NCBI RefSeq assembly: GCF_000282475.1 | Contig: NZ_AKJF01000201.1 | Coordinates: forward strand, 43,078 to 107,077 | Length of the DNA: 64,000 nt | Source: Pseudomonas sp. GM78 | Lineage (GTDB): Bacteria > Pseudomonadota > Gammaproteobacteria > Pseudomonadales > Pseudomonadaceae | Reading direction: 5' to 3' | In this document: piece after piece, positions 17,148-26,362 of the stretch | How positions within the stretch are numbered: the first letter of the stretch is position 1 | Layout of the letters: each line of letters starts with the position of its first letter | Made by a program: the position numbers and the translations under genes | The notes under the pieces: model-generated | Databases searched by the model: none | What the model was told of the DNA's origin: nothing | Seen by the model: the letters and a program-made list of their open reading frames with translations, nothing else

Positions 17148-17444
17148 TCAAACTCCCTCCTCCTCGTCCTCGTTCACACGATCGCGCAGCTCTTTACCCG
17201 GCTTGAAATGCGGAACGAATTTACCGTCGAGGCTGACAGATTGGCCAGTTTTTGGGTTGCGACCTACGCGCGGCGCGCGGTAGTGCAAGGAGAAGCTGCC
17301 AAACCCACGGATCTCGATGCGATCGCCGGTAGCCAGGCATTGGGACATTTGCTCAAGCATGGTCTTGATGGCCAGCTCCACATCCTTTGATGAGAGCAGC
17401 CCTTGATGGGTGACAATTCGTTCGATCAACTCCGACTTCGTCAT
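17148..17444 (-). CDS. ihfB: Integration host factor subunit beta
   Basis: This 98-residue protein has the standard HU/IHF fold with [10 protein letters not shown] at the N-terminus, the family signature [20 protein letters not shown] (about residues 47-66) and the DNA-intercalating arm RNPKTG. It forms a heterodimer with IhfA that sharply bends DNA and assists sigma54 promoters, replication and recombination. It lies downstream of rpsA as in other pseudomonads, and O-antigen clusters of the genus are commonly found beside it. Confidence 0.97.
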   Translation of the reverse strand: MTKSELIERIVTHQGLLSSKDVELAIKTMLEQMSQCLATGDRIEIRGFGSFSLHYRAPRVGRNPKTGQSVSLDGKFVPHFKPGKELRDRVNEDEEEGV

Positions 17445-17575
17445 AATTTTCCCTTCTTTTTCAAGCAGCTAGATCAGCGCTTCAAAGGTTTTAGCATGCC
17501 CTGACAAATTTGAACAGCCCCATCCCGAACCCTGTTTTTTTCTCGCTCAGACACCGCAACCCCCAACCCGCCCAC

Positions 17576-17854
17576 TCACCTGCAGATAACCAACATCGTC
17601 CGCGTGCTAAAGCCCGCAGGATTGAGGCCTAAGAGAAACTCTTGCTCTTCCTTGGCGTCATCGGACCTTGCTACGACTTTGTAGCCTGCACCTTTGCATT
17701 CTTTGCCCGCGCGCTTTTGGCACCTCTCCCACCCCGATCCCAGCCCCGAGCAATCGACCTCGATACCACTGACCCCACGCACCGCATGCGTTCTTGTATT
17801 AGTTGTACAACTCACCAATGCCAGCATTGCCATCACGACAACGAGCCTTTTCAT
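17576..17854 (-). CDS. Small putative lipoprotein
   Basis: This 92-residue protein starts MKRLVVVMAMLALVSC, a signal peptide with a lipobox (LVSC, Cys16), followed by a short soluble domain with three more cysteines in VDCSGLGSGWERCQKRAGKEC. I chose the ATG at 17854 because AAGGA lies 6 bases upstream; the frame stays open to 17917. It sits between ihfB and rpsA on the same strand. Function unknown; probably outer-membrane anchored. Confidence 0.75.
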   Translation of the reverse strand: MKRLVVVMAMLALVSCTTNTRTHAVRGVSGIEVDCSGLGSGWERCQKRAGKECKGAGYKVVARSDDAKEEQEFLLGLNPAGFSTRTMLVICR

Positions 17855-18025
17855 TCGCATCCTTATGTCAGGCAGACTGCCCGACCGTCGCTTGCCCCAG
17901 ACTAAGACTAGCTGCAAATAAGCGATTGATCCTGCTAAGGAAAGAGACAGTTTTGGCGAGGAAATGTTTCGTGACTAGCCACACAGAAGATCGCGCCGAC
18001 GGCGGATCGGCCAAATTCCAGGCAC

Positions 18026-18055
18026 AAAAAAGGGCGACCGAAGTCGCCCTTTTTT
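18026..18055 (-). terminator. Rho-independent terminator of rpsA
   Basis: The stem GGGCGAC (18032-18038) with GTCGCCC (18043-18049), flanked by a six-base A-run on one side and a T-run on the other, lies 15 bases beyond the rpsA stop. The U-run is present on the minus strand. The flanking runs make it usable in both directions. Confidence 0.9.
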
Positions 18056-18070
18056 ACAGAAAGTCAGAAC

Positions 18071-19765
18071 TTAGTTCTGTTTTTCCGCTTGTGCAGCACG
18101 CAGCAGGTCACCCAGGGTGGTGGCTACTGGAGCGTCACCAGCTACTGGCTTGTCGCGCAGGCTCTGGATAGCTTCTTTCTCGTCTTCAACGTCTTTCGAC
18201 TTGATCGAGAGCTGGATTACGCGGCTCTTGCGATCAACGCTGATGATCTTGGCTTCTACTTCTTCGCCTTCTTTCAGAACGTTGCGCGCGTCTTCAACGC
18301 GGTCACGGCTGATTTCGGAGGCTTTCAGAGTCGCTTCGATATCGTCGGCCAGGGTGATGATGGCGCCTTTGGCGTCAACTTCTTTCACGATGCCCTTAAC
18401 GATTGCGCCTTTGTCGTTCTCTTGAACGTACTCGGAGAACGGATCGCTTTCCAGTTGCTTGATACCCAGGGAGATGCGCTCGCGCTCTGGGTCAACCGAC
18501 AGGATAACGGTGTCCAGCTCGTCGCCCTTCTTGAAACGACGAACAGCTTCTTCGCCAACTTCGTTCCAGGAAATGTCGGACAGGTGAACCAGGCCGTCGA
18601 TGCCGCCGTCCAGACCAATGAAGATACCGAAATCGGTGATCGACTTGATGGTGCCGGAGATTTTATCGCCCTTGTTGAACTGGCCAGAGAAATCTTCCCA
18701 TGGGTTAGATTTGCACTGCTTGATGCCCAGGGAGATACGACGACGCTCTTCGTCGATGTCCAGAACCATAACTTCCACTTCGTCGCCGACTTGTACGACT
18801 TTCGAAGGGTGGATGTTCTTGTTGGTCCAGTCCATTTCGGAAACGTGTACCAGGCCTTCAACGCCTTCTTCCAGCTCAGCGAAGCAGCCGTAGTCGGTCA
18901 GGTTGGTAACACGAGCGGTAACGCGAGTGCTTTCTGGGTAACGGGCTTTGATAGCAACCCATGGATCTTCGCCCAGTTGCTTCAGGCCCAGGGAAACACG
19001 ATTGCGCTCGCGATCGTACTTCAGAACCTTGACATCGATCTCGTCGCCAACGTTGACGATTTCGGAAGGATGCTTGATACGCTTCCAAGCCATGTCGGTA
19101 ATGTGCAGCAGGCCATCGACGCCACCCAGATCGACGAATGCGCCGTAATCGGTGAGGTTCTTGACGATACCTTTGACTTGTTGGCCTTCCTGCAGGGATT
19201 CCAGCAGAGCTTCGCGCTCGGCGGAGTTCTCGGCTTCCAGGACACTGCGACGGGAAACGACAACGTTGTTGCGCTTCTGGTCCAGCTTGATGACCTTGAA
19301 TTCCAGCTCTTTGCCTTCCAGGTGCGTGGTGTCGCGCACTGGACGGACGTCAACCAGAGAACCTGGCAGGAACGCACGGATGCCGTTAACGTCGACAGTG
19401 AAGCCGCCTTTAACCTTACCGTTGATAACGCCCTTGACCACTTCTTCGGCTGCGAAGGCTGCTTCCAGAACAATCCAGCATTCAGCGCGCTTGGCTTTTT
19501 CACGGGACAGCTTGGTTTCGCCAAAGCCGTCTTCAACCGAGTCCAGCGCAACGTGAACTTCGTCACCGACGTTGATAGTCAGGTCGCCAGCGTCGTTGTA
19601 GAACTGCTCAAGCGGGATGAGTGCTTCAGACTTCAGGCCAGCGTGAACGGTTACCCAGCGAGCTTGGTAATCGATATCAACGATAACACCGGTGATGATG
19701 GAGCCTGCCTGAAGGTTCAGGGTTTTTAGGCTTTCTTCAAAGAGTTCCGCAAAGCTTTCGCTCAT
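18071..19765 (-). CDS. rpsA: 30S ribosomal protein S1
   Basis: This 564-residue protein has six S1 (OB-fold) domains. The four C-terminal ones are close repeats ending in RISLGIKQ or RVSLGLKQ (for example near residues 259, 346 and 433). S1 binds mRNA and helps the 30S subunit load structured messages. I chose the ATG opening [13 protein letters not shown] at 19765 by homology, not the longer frame to 19810. It follows cmk after a 119-base spacer containing a stable hairpin (19805-19824), where S1 translational autoregulation could act. It is part of the serC-pheA-hisC-tyrA/aroA-cmk-rpsA supraoperon. Confidence 0.97.
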   Translation of the reverse strand: MSESFAELFEESLKTLNLQAGSIITGVIVDIDYQARWVTVHAGLKSEALIPLEQFYNDAGDLTINVGDEVHVALDSVEDGFGETKLSREKAKRAECWIVLEAAFAAEEVVKGVINGKVKGGFTVDVNGIRAFLPGSLVDVRPVRDTTHLEGKELEFKVIKLDQKRNNVVVSRRSVLEAENSAEREALLESLQEGQQVKGIVKNLTDYGAFVDLGGVDGLLHITDMAWKRIKHPSEIVNVGDEIDVKVLKYDRERNRVSLGLKQLGEDPWVAIKARYPESTRVTARVTNLTDYGCFAELEEGVEGLVHVSEMDWTNKNIHPSKVVQVGDEVEVMVLDIDEERRRISLGIKQCKSNPWEDFSGQFNKGDKISGTIKSITDFGIFIGLDGGIDGLVHLSDISWNEVGEEAVRRFKKGDELDTVILSVDPERERISLGIKQLESDPFSEYVQENDKGAIVKGIVKEVDAKGAIITLADDIEATLKASEISRDRVEDARNVLKEGEEVEAKIISVDRKSRVIQLSIKSKDVEDEKEAIQSLRDKPVAGDAPVATTLGDLLRAAQAEKQN

Positions 19766-19804
19766 TTTAATTCCTGTTGATGAGGGCGAAGAATACGCCC
19801 ATCT

Positions 19805-19824
19805 CCACACCCCAGACGGTGTGG
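19805..19824 (-). promoter_or_regulatory. Hairpin in the rpsA leader
   Basis: Perfect 7-bp stem CCACACC/GGTGTGG with a 6-base loop, 40-60 bases upstream of the rpsA start. Escherichia coli S1 represses its own message through leader hairpins; this element is in the right place for a similar role. That is an inference. Confidence 0.45.
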
Positions 19825-19884
19825 GTTAGTTTCATTTAGAAGAAGCACCACAGAACTATGACTGGTCCCCTGCGGCCTTCTTGT

Positions 19885-20574
19885 TCACCCGGCGATATCG
19901 CGAATGGCGATCTCGCTCATGATGCGTTCCAGCACCTGCTCGATGGATAATTCCGTGGAATCCAGCTGTATGGCGTCAGCCGCCGGTTTGAGCGGGGCTA
20001 CCGCTCGCTGGGTGTCACGCTCATCGCGTGCACGTATCTCATCTAGCAGACTCGACAGACTAACATCCTCGACTTTGTCCTTCAACTGCAAATATCGACG
20101 ACGTGCCCGCTCCTCGGCGCTGGCGGTCAGGAAAATCTTCAGCGGCGCATCCGGAAACACCACCGTACCCATGTCGCGACCGTCGGCCACCAGGCCCGGC
20201 GCTTCCTGGAAGGCGCGCTGGCGCTGCAGCAGCGCCTCGCGCACCGCGGGCAACGCAGCCACCTGGGACGCACCCGAGCCGATGCTTTCGGTACGGATCA
20301 CATCGCTGACTTCGTCACCTTCCAGGATGATGCGCTGCAGCTGACCTTCGGTCGCCGCGATGAACTGCACATCCAGATGAGCGGCAAGTTTCTTCAGCAG
20401 CTCTTCATTGGTCAGGTCGACGCCATGGTTGTGGGCAGCGAAGGCCAGCAGACGGTACAGCGCACCGGAATCGAGCAGGTTCCAGCCCAGGCGATTGGCC
20501 AGGATCCCGGCGATCGTGCCTTTGCCCGAACCACTTGGACCATCGATGGTGATGACCGGTGCAGTGCTCTTCAC
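19885..20574 (-). CDS. cmk: Cytidylate kinase
   Basis: This 229-residue P-loop kinase phosphorylates CMP and dCMP. The Walker A motif GPSGSGKGT is at residues 11-19, [20 protein letters not shown] covers the CMP-binding and lid-preceding region, and [11 protein letters not shown] the lid. I chose the GTG at 20574 ([12 protein letters not shown]) because it overlaps the tyrA/aroA stop by GTGA, the usual coupling in this operon; an ATG at 20616 would overlap the neighbour by 46 bases. Confidence 0.95.
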   Translation of the reverse strand: MKSTAPVITIDGPSGSGKGTIAGILANRLGWNLLDSGALYRLLAFAAHNHGVDLTNEELLKKLAAHLDVQFIAATEGQLQRIILEGDEVSDVIRTESIGSGASQVAALPAVREALLQRQRAFQEAPGLVADGRDMGTVVFPDAPLKIFLTASAEERARRRYLQLKDKVEDVSLSSLLDEIRARDERDTQRAVAPLKPAADAIQLDSTELSIEQVLERIMSEIAIRDIAG

Positions 20575-22814
20575 GACTGAGCCTCTTGGGCAACGCGGAT
20601 ACCGACCTGCGCGCACAGCGCGAGGAAGTTGGGGAACGAGGTGGCGACGTTGGCGCAGTCATGGATGCGGATCGGTGCAGTGGCGCGCAGCGAGGCAACA
20701 CTGAAGGCCATGGCAATCCGGTGGTCGCCGTGACCGTGCACTTCTCCGCCGCCGATCTGGCCGCCGTCGATGATGATGCCATCCGGGGTCGGCTCACATT
20801 TTACGCCCAATGCCAGCAAGCCATCGGCCATGACCTGGATACGGTCCGACTCCTTGACTCGCAGCTCTTCGGCGCCGGTCAATACAGTGCGCCCTTCAGC
20901 ACAAGCAGCAGCCACGAACAGCACCGGGAATTCGTCGATGGCCAGCGGAACCAGCGCCTCGGGAATCTCGATACCCTTGAGTTTAGCTGCCCGCACGCGC
21001 AGGTCAGCTACTGGCTCGCCACCCACTTCACGCTGGTTTTCCAGAGTGATGTCCGCGCCCATCAGGCGCAGGATGTCGATGACACCGGTGCGGGTCGGGT
21101 TGATGCCGACATGCTCAAGCACCAACTCCGAACCTTCAGCAATAGAAGCGGCCACCAGGAAGAACGCCGACGACGAGATGTCGCCCGGCACTTCGATGTG
21201 GGTCGCGGCCAGCTTGCCGCCGGACTCGACCGAAGCCGTTGCACCGTCAACGGTCACCGGGTAGCCGAAGCCACGCAGCATGCGCTCGGTGTGGTCACGG
21301 GTTGGCGCAGGCTCGGTAACGGTAGTCTTGCCTTCGGCGTACAGCCCCGCCAGCAGCAGGCAGGATTTAACCTGGGCACTGGCCATCGGCATGGTGTAGG
21401 TCAGGCCCTTGAGCTTGTTGCCACCGCGAATGGTCATCGGTGGACGACCTTCAGCGGCGGTCTCGATCACGGCGCCCATCTCACGCAGCGGGTTGGCCAC
21501 GCGATTCATCGGGCGCTTGGACAGCGAAGCGTCGCCGGTCAGAGTGCTGTCGAAGTCTTGTGCGGCCAGCAGGCCGGACAACAGGCGCATCGACGTGCCG
21601 GAGTTACCCAGGTAGATCGGGCCCGGTGCTGGCTTGAGGCCATGCAGGCCGACGCCGTGAATGGTCACACGACCATGGTGCGGGCCTTCGATGACCACGC
21701 CCATGTCACGGAATGCCTGCAGGGTCGCCAGGGCGTCTTCGCCCTCGAGGAAGCCTTCGACTTCGGTGACGCCTTCGGCCAGGGAGCCCAGCATGATCGA
21801 ACGGTGGGAAATCGACTTGTCGCCTGGTACGCGAATCCGACCGGACAGGCGGCCACCAGGTTGAGCCAGGAAAATCAGATCGTTGGAATTCATAGCGTCC
21901 ACATAGGCCCGACGGGCCAGGATTTTACTGAAATGCTCGCGGGCAACCCGGGCGCGCGTGAAAACGCCCAACAATTGGTGCCCATCCCCTGCATCGACCG
22001 CGTCGCGCAAGGCGTCGAGGTCGCTGCGAAATGTATCGAGTGTGCGCAGGACAGCTTCGCGGTTAGCGAGGAAGATGTCATGCCACATGACCGGGTCGCT
22101 CCCGGCGATTCTTGTGAAATCGCGGAAACCGCCCGCAGCGTAACGGAAGATCTCAAGATTTTCATTGCGCTTGGCCAGCGAGTCGACCAGGCCGAATGCC
22201 AGCAAATGCGGCAGATGACTGGTGGCGGCCAACACTTCGTCGTGCCGCTCGACCTGCATGTGCTCGACATCAGCACCCAGCTCGCGCCACAAGCGGTCAA
22301 CCACGGCCAAGGCTTGCGGATCAGTCTGTTCCAGCGGTGTCAGGATCACTTTGTGGCGACGGAACAGTTCGGCATTGGAGGCTTCCACCCCGCTCTGCTC
22401 GGAACCGGCGATCGGATGCCCCGGCACGAAACGCGCCGGCATGCCGCCAAAAGCTTCGCTCGCCGCACGCACGACATTGCCCTTGGCGCTGCCGACGTCC
22501 GTCAGGATCGCTTGCCCCAAATCCATGCCGGCCAATCGGCCAAGCATTTTTTCCATGGCAAGGATCGGCACGGCCAGCTGGATTACGTCGGCCCCCTGGC
22601 AAGCGACCGCCAGGTCGTCCTCACAGCGATCCACCACACCCAGTTCGACCGCCAGCTTGCGCGACTGCGGGTCGAGGTCGACCCCGACCACTTCGCGGCA
22701 CACGCCACTTTCGCGCAAACCCTTGGCAAACGAACCGCCGATCAACCCCAGGCCGACCACCACCAGGCGACCGACCAAGGGTTCAGCAGATTGCGGCACA
22801 GTCACATCAACCAC
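20571..22814 (-). CDS. Fused prephenate/arogenate dehydrogenase and EPSP synthase
   Basis: This 747-residue fusion has two domains. Residues 1-295 are a TyrA-type dehydrogenase with the NAD-binding loop [16 protein letters not shown] and the [13 protein letters not shown] motif (tyrosine branch). Residues about 300-740 are 5-enolpyruvylshikimate-3-phosphate synthase with [30 protein letters not shown] and the [10 protein letters not shown] region. The two activities flank chorismate: one makes its precursor and the other acts on the chorismate-derived product prephenate (or arogenate). The fusion is known in Pseudomonas and is usually labelled tyrA/aroA or tyrAc-aroF. The start is a GTG at 22814 inside the end of hisC; a GTG three codons later is an alternative. 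Confidence 0.95.
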   Translation of the reverse strand: MVDVTVPQSAEPLVGRLVVVGLGLIGGSFAKGLRESGVCREVVGVDLDPQSRKLAVELGVVDRCEDDLAVACQGADVIQLAVPILAMEKMLGRLAGMDLGQAILTDVGSAKGNVVRAASEAFGGMPARFVPGHPIAGSEQSGVEASNAELFRRHKVILTPLEQTDPQALAVVDRLWRELGADVEHMQVERHDEVLAATSHLPHLLAFGLVDSLAKRNENLEIFRYAAGGFRDFTRIAGSDPVMWHDIFLANREAVLRTLDTFRSDLDALRDAVDAGDGHQLLGVFTRARVAREHFSKILARRAYVDAMNSNDLIFLAQPGGRLSGRIRVPGDKSISHRSIMLGSLAEGVTEVEGFLEGEDALATLQAFRDMGVVIEGPHHGRVTIHGVGLHGLKPAPGPIYLGNSGTSMRLLSGLLAAQDFDSTLTGDASLSKRPMNRVANPLREMGAVIETAAEGRPPMTIRGGNKLKGLTYTMPMASAQVKSCLLLAGLYAEGKTTVTEPAPTRDHTERMLRGFGYPVTVDGATASVESGGKLAATHIEVPGDISSSAFFLVAASIAEGSELVLEHVGINPTRTGVIDILRLMGADITLENQREVGGEPVADLRVRAAKLKGIEIPEALVPLAIDEFPVLFVAAACAEGRTVLTGAEELRVKESDRIQVMADGLLALGVKCEPTPDGIIIDGGQIGGGEVHGHGDHRIAMAFSVASLRATAPIRIHDCANVATSFPNFLALCAQVGIRVAQEAQS

Positions 22815-23919
22815 GGGCCATAACCTTGGTCAGCGCCTCGAGGAAGCGGCTGTTCTCCGTCGGCAGGCCGATGGTGACGCGCAAGTGGTTCGGCATGCCG
22901 TAGTTGGCCACCGGACGCACGATCACGCCTTCGCGCAGCAAGCCCTGGAACACCGGAGCCGCTTCGCGGCCCAGATCAACGCAGATGAAGTTGCCTTTGG
23001 ATGGAATCCAGCTCAGCCCCAGCTCGCGGAAACCCGCTTCCAGTTGCTGCATGCCCGACTCGTTCAAGCGACGACTTTCAGCCAGGTATTCGGCGTCTTG
23101 CAGCGCAGCGCACGCAGCGGCCAAGGCCAGGCTGTTGACGTTGAACGGCTGGCGCACGCGGTTCAGCACATCGGCGACCACGGCGGTAGACAAGCCATAA
23201 CCGACGCGCAATGCCGCCAGGCCGTAGGCCTTGGAGAAGGTGCGCGACACCAGCAGGTTCGGGTAGGCCGCCAGGAAGTCCAGGCCGTCCGGCAAGTCGC
23301 TGCCTTCGGCGTATTCGATGTAGGCCTCGTCCAGCACCACCAGCACGTGCTCCGGCACGTCCTGGAGGAATTCGTCCAGCGCCTCGGTATCGAACCAGGT
23401 CCCGGTCGGGTTGTTCGGGTTGGCGATGAAGACGACGCGGGTATCGGCGTCGATCGCCGCCAGCATGGCCGGCAGGTCATGCCCCCAATCCTTGGCCGGG
23501 ATCACTTTGGCCTGGGCGCCGACGGCCTGGGTCACGATCGGGTAGACCGCGAACGCATGCTCGCTGAACACCGCATTCAGGCCCGGCGCCAGGTAGGCAC
23601 GAGCGACCAGCTCCAGGATGTCGTTGGAGCCGTTGCCCAGTGTCACCTGATTGAGCTCGACGCGGCACTGTTCGGCCAGCAGGGTCTTGAGCGCAAAACC
23701 GTTGCCGTCCGGATAACGGGTCAGCTCGACCAGGGCATCACGGATGGCGGCCAGGGCCTTGGGGCTCGCGCCCAGCGGGTTTTCGTTGCTGGCCAGCTTG
23801 ACGATGCTGGCCGGATCGAGATCCAGCTCACGCGCCAGTTCGTCCACGGGCTTGCCCGGAACGTAAGGCGAAAGTTGTTGCACGCCCGGCTGTGCCAGAG
23901 CGAGGAAATTGCCACTCAT
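22807..23919 (-). CDS. hisC: Histidinol-phosphate aminotransferase (HisC2/aromatic aminotransferase)
   Basis: This 370-residue fold-type I PLP enzyme has the PLP lysine in SRTFSKAYGLAALRVGYG (near residue 228), GNGSNDILELVARAYL for phosphate binding, and FIANPNNPTGTWF. In this supraoperon position (the hisHb copy of the literature) the enzyme is thought to serve mainly as an aromatic aminotransferase in phenylalanine and tyrosine synthesis, besides histidinol phosphate. It lies 13 bases after pheA and overlaps the next gene. Confidence 0.93.
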   Translation of the reverse strand: MSGNFLALAQPGVQQLSPYVPGKPVDELARELDLDPASIVKLASNENPLGASPKALAAIRDALVELTRYPDGNGFALKTLLAEQCRVELNQVTLGNGSNDILELVARAYLAPGLNAVFSEHAFAVYPIVTQAVGAQAKVIPAKDWGHDLPAMLAAIDADTRVVFIANPNNPTGTWFDTEALDEFLQDVPEHVLVVLDEAYIEYAEGSDLPDGLDFLAAYPNLLVSRTFSKAYGLAALRVGYGLSTAVVADVLNRVRQPFNVNSLALAAACAALQDAEYLAESRRLNESGMQQLEAGFRELGLSWIPSKGNFICVDLGREAAPVFQGLLREGVIVRPVANYGMPNHLRVTIGLPTENSRFLEALTKVMARG

Positions 23920-23932
23920 TTGCTACCGCCCC

Positions 23933-25027
23933 TTAGAGAACTGCTTTCGGGTAGGAACCCAGCACTTTGAGTGCTACTGCTTCCTGACTGATCTTTTCCA
24001 GCACACCTTTTACCAGCGGGTCGCGGTGGTGGCCGACGAAGTCGATGAAGAACACGTAGGTCCATTTACCGCTGCGCGACGGACGGGTCTCGATGCGCGT
24101 CAGGTCGATGCCGTTGTCGTGGAACGGCACCAGCAATTCGTGCAGCGCGCCCGGCTTGTTGCTCATCGAGACGATGATCGAGGTCTTGTCGTCGCCGGTC
24201 GGCGGCACTTCCTGGTTACCGATCATGAGGAAGCGCGTGGAGTTGTCCGGACGGTCCTCGATTTTCTCGGCCAGTCGGGTCAGCCCGTAGAGGCCGGCTG
24301 CCATGTCGCCGGCGATCGCCGCCGAGTTCCACTCACCCTTGACCCGCTTGGCCGCTTCGGCGTTGCTGGACACCGCCACGCGCTCGACATTCGGGTAATG
24401 GGCGTCCAGCCACTTGCGGCACTGGGCCAGGGACTGGGCGTGGGAATAGATACGGCTGATGCTGTCGGTCTTGGTGTTCTCACCGACCAACAGGTGGTGG
24501 TGGATCCGCAGCTCGACTTCACCACAGATCACCATGTCGTGCTCAAGGAAGCTGTCGAGGGTGTGGTTGACTGCGCCTTCGGTGGAGTTTTCCACCGGGA
24601 CCACGCCAAAGTTCACCGCACCGGCCGCCACTTCGCGGAACACTTCGTCGATGGCCGCCATCGGCTTGCTGATCACGGCGTGACCGAAGTGTTTCATGGC
24701 CGCGGCCTGGGTGAAGGTACCTTCAGGGCCGAGGTACGCCACTTTCAGCGGCTGCTCGAGGGCCAGGCACGAGGACATGATTTCGCGGAACAACCGCGCC
24801 ATCTCTTCGTTGCCCAGCGGCCCCTGGTTGCGCTCCATGACACGCTTGAGCACCTGAGCTTCGCGCTCGGGACGATAGAACACCGGCACTTCGCCTTCGG
24901 CCAGCGAGGCCATCTTTACCCGCGCAACTTCCTGGGCGCAGCGTGCGCGCTCACTGATCAACTCCAGGACCTTTTCGTCCAGGGCATCAATGCGCAGGCG
25001 CAGTGCCTTGAGTTCTTGCTCAGACAT
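23933..25027 (-). CDS. pheA: Chorismate mutase / prephenate dehydratase (P-protein)
   Basis: This 364-residue bifunctional enzyme has an N-terminal AroQ chorismate mutase helix bundle (about 1-90: LRLRIDALDEKVLELISERA). A prephenate dehydratase domain follows (about 95-275, beginning VAYLGPEGTFTQAA and containing the catalytic TRF in DNSTRFLMIG). The C-terminal ACT domain for phenylalanine feedback (about 285-360) has GALHELL and the IETRPS motif. It converts chorismate to phenylpyruvate. The start overlaps the serC stop by one base, and the gene sits in the serC-cmk supraoperon. Confidence 0.96.
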   Translation of the reverse strand: MSEQELKALRLRIDALDEKVLELISERARCAQEVARVKMASLAEGEVPVFYRPEREAQVLKRVMERNQGPLGNEEMARLFREIMSSCLALEQPLKVAYLGPEGTFTQAAAMKHFGHAVISKPMAAIDEVFREVAAGAVNFGVVPVENSTEGAVNHTLDSFLEHDMVICGEVELRIHHHLLVGENTKTDSISRIYSHAQSLAQCRKWLDAHYPNVERVAVSSNAEAAKRVKGEWNSAAIAGDMAAGLYGLTRLAEKIEDRPDNSTRFLMIGNQEVPPTGDDKTSIIVSMSNKPGALHELLVPFHDNGIDLTRIETRPSRSGKWTYVFFIDFVGHHRDPLVKGVLEKISQEAVALKVLGSYPKAVL

Positions 25028-26112
25028 TAGCCGTGTTCCTTCTCGAACTCTGCCATGTACGCCACCAGCGCGTTGATCGCGCTGATGTCGACGGCGTTAT
25101 AGATGGAGGCGCGCATGCCGCCCACGGAACGGTGGCCCTTGAGGTTCAGCAGGCCACGCTCGTCGGCACCGGCCAGGAACGGCTTGTCCAGACGGTCGTC
25201 GGCCAGGCGGAACGGTACGTTCATCCACGAGCGGTCCGACTTGTTGATCGGGTTGCTGTAGAGACCGCTGGCGTCGATGAAGTCGTACAGCGTGCGCTGC
25301 TTGACGTCATTGAGCTTGCCGATAGCCTCGACACCGCCCTGCTCTTTCAGCCACTCGAACACCAGGCCGGACAGGTACCAGGCCAGGGTCGGCGGGGTGT
25401 TGTACATCGAGCCGTTGTCGGCCGCGACCTTGTAGTTGAGCATGGTCGGGCAAATGGAACGGGCGTTACCCAACAGGTCTTCGCGAACGATATTGACCAC
25501 GATGCCGCTCGGGCCGATGTTCTTCTGGGCGCCGGCGTAGATCATGCCGAAACGCGAAACATCGATCGGGCGCGACAGGATGTCCGAAGACATGTCGGCG
25601 ACCAGCGGAACATCGCCGGTTTCCGGAACCCACTGGAATTCCAGACCGCCGATGGTTTCGTTCGGCGCGTAGTGGACGTAGGCCGCATCTGCAGACAGCT
25701 TCCATTCGTTCTGGCCGGGAATGGCGAAATAGTCGTAGGGCTTGGCGGTGGCGGCAACATTGACGTTGCCGAAGCGCGACGCTTCCTCGATGGCTTTCTG
25801 CGACCAGATACCGGTGTCGATATAGTCGGCGGTACCGCTTTCAGGCAACAGGTTCAGGGGAATCTGGGCGAACTGCTGGCTGGCGCCACCTTGCAGGAAC
25901 AGCACTTTGTAGTTCGACGGGATATTCAGCAGATCACGCAGATCCTGCTCGGCCTTGGTGGCGATGGACACGAACTCATCGCTGCGATGGCTCATTTCCA
26001 TGACCGACAGGCCCTTGCCGTGCCAGTCGAGAAGTTCACCCTGGGCGCGCTGCAGGACAGCTTCGGGAAGCGCCGCAGGACCGGCACAGAAGTTATAGGC
26101 TCTCTTGCTCAC
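25027..26112 (-). CDS. serC: Phosphoserine aminotransferase
   Basis: This 361-residue PLP enzyme makes 3-phosphoserine from 3-phosphohydroxypyruvate and also acts in pyridoxal phosphate synthesis. It begins RAYNFCAGPAALPEAVL; the PLP lysine lies in MIYAGAQKNIGPSG (near residue 197). I chose the GTG at 26112, which gives the length usual in the family; a TTG two codons upstream is possible. It is the first gene of the aromatic supraoperon and is separated from gyrA by a REP pair and a terminator. Confidence 0.95.
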   Translation of the reverse strand: MSKRAYNFCAGPAALPEAVLQRAQGELLDWHGKGLSVMEMSHRSDEFVSIATKAEQDLRDLLNIPSNYKVLFLQGGASQQFAQIPLNLLPESGTADYIDTGIWSQKAIEEASRFGNVNVAATAKPYDYFAIPGQNEWKLSADAAYVHYAPNETIGGLEFQWVPETGDVPLVADMSSDILSRPIDVSRFGMIYAGAQKNIGPSGIVVNIVREDLLGNARSICPTMLNYKVAADNGSMYNTPPTLAWYLSGLVFEWLKEQGGVEAIGKLNDVKQRTLYDFIDASGLYSNPINKSDRSWMNVPFRLADDRLDKPFLAGADERGLLNLKGHRSVGGMRASIYNAVDISAINALVAYMAEFEKEHG

Positions 26113-26195
26113 ATCCAATCTCGCTCTGATTTGGTGGTATCACGCAATAAATCACAACATCAATCGACACAGAGTCCCTGCTGAAGCACAGCTTT

Positions 26196-26283
26196 TGTAG
26201 GAGTGAGCCTGCTCGCGATTGCATCACCGCGATGTGTCAGACATACCGCGGCGCCTGCATCGCGAGCAGGCTCACTCCTACAA
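26196..26283. repeat. REP pair (GTAGGAGTGAGCCTGCTCGC type)
   Basis: Two inverted copies of a palindromic element, starting TGTAGGAGTGAGCCTGCTCG and ending CGAGCAGGCTCACTCCTACA, are separated by about 38 bases. Each can form its own hairpin and the two can pair with each other. The element lies between gyrA and serC. Such elements in fluorescent pseudomonads stabilise or end transcripts and are targets of RAYT transposases. Confidence 0.9.
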
Positions 26284-26320
26284 GGGACTCCATGGGTGTC
26301 GAATTTTTCATTCAGGACAA

Positions 26321-26351
26321 ACAACAAGGGGGCGAATTTTCATCCGCCCCC
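26321..26351 (-). terminator. Terminator downstream of gyrA
   Basis: Stem GGGGGCG (26328-26334) with CGCCCCC (26345-26351), 11 bases beyond the gyrA stop, followed on the minus strand by the U-rich run TTGTTGTTTG. Good intrinsic-terminator form, apart from the interrupted U-run. Confidence 0.8.
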
Positions 26352-26362
26352 TGCTTACCCGC

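Noticed and set aside
18089-19729. 546-codon open frame antisense to rpsA
   Set aside because: It mirrors the codon bias of rpsA on the opposite strand, lacks a recognisable fold and would overlap an essential gene fully.
20559-22823. 754-codon open frame antisense to tyrA/aroA
   Set aside because: High-GC shadow of a well identified fusion enzyme; the product is rich in His and Gln and has no domain features.
26196-26283. Possible CRISPR-like or phage attachment repeats
   Set aside because: The repeats are inverted pairs of palindromes with no regular spacers, which is the REP pattern.
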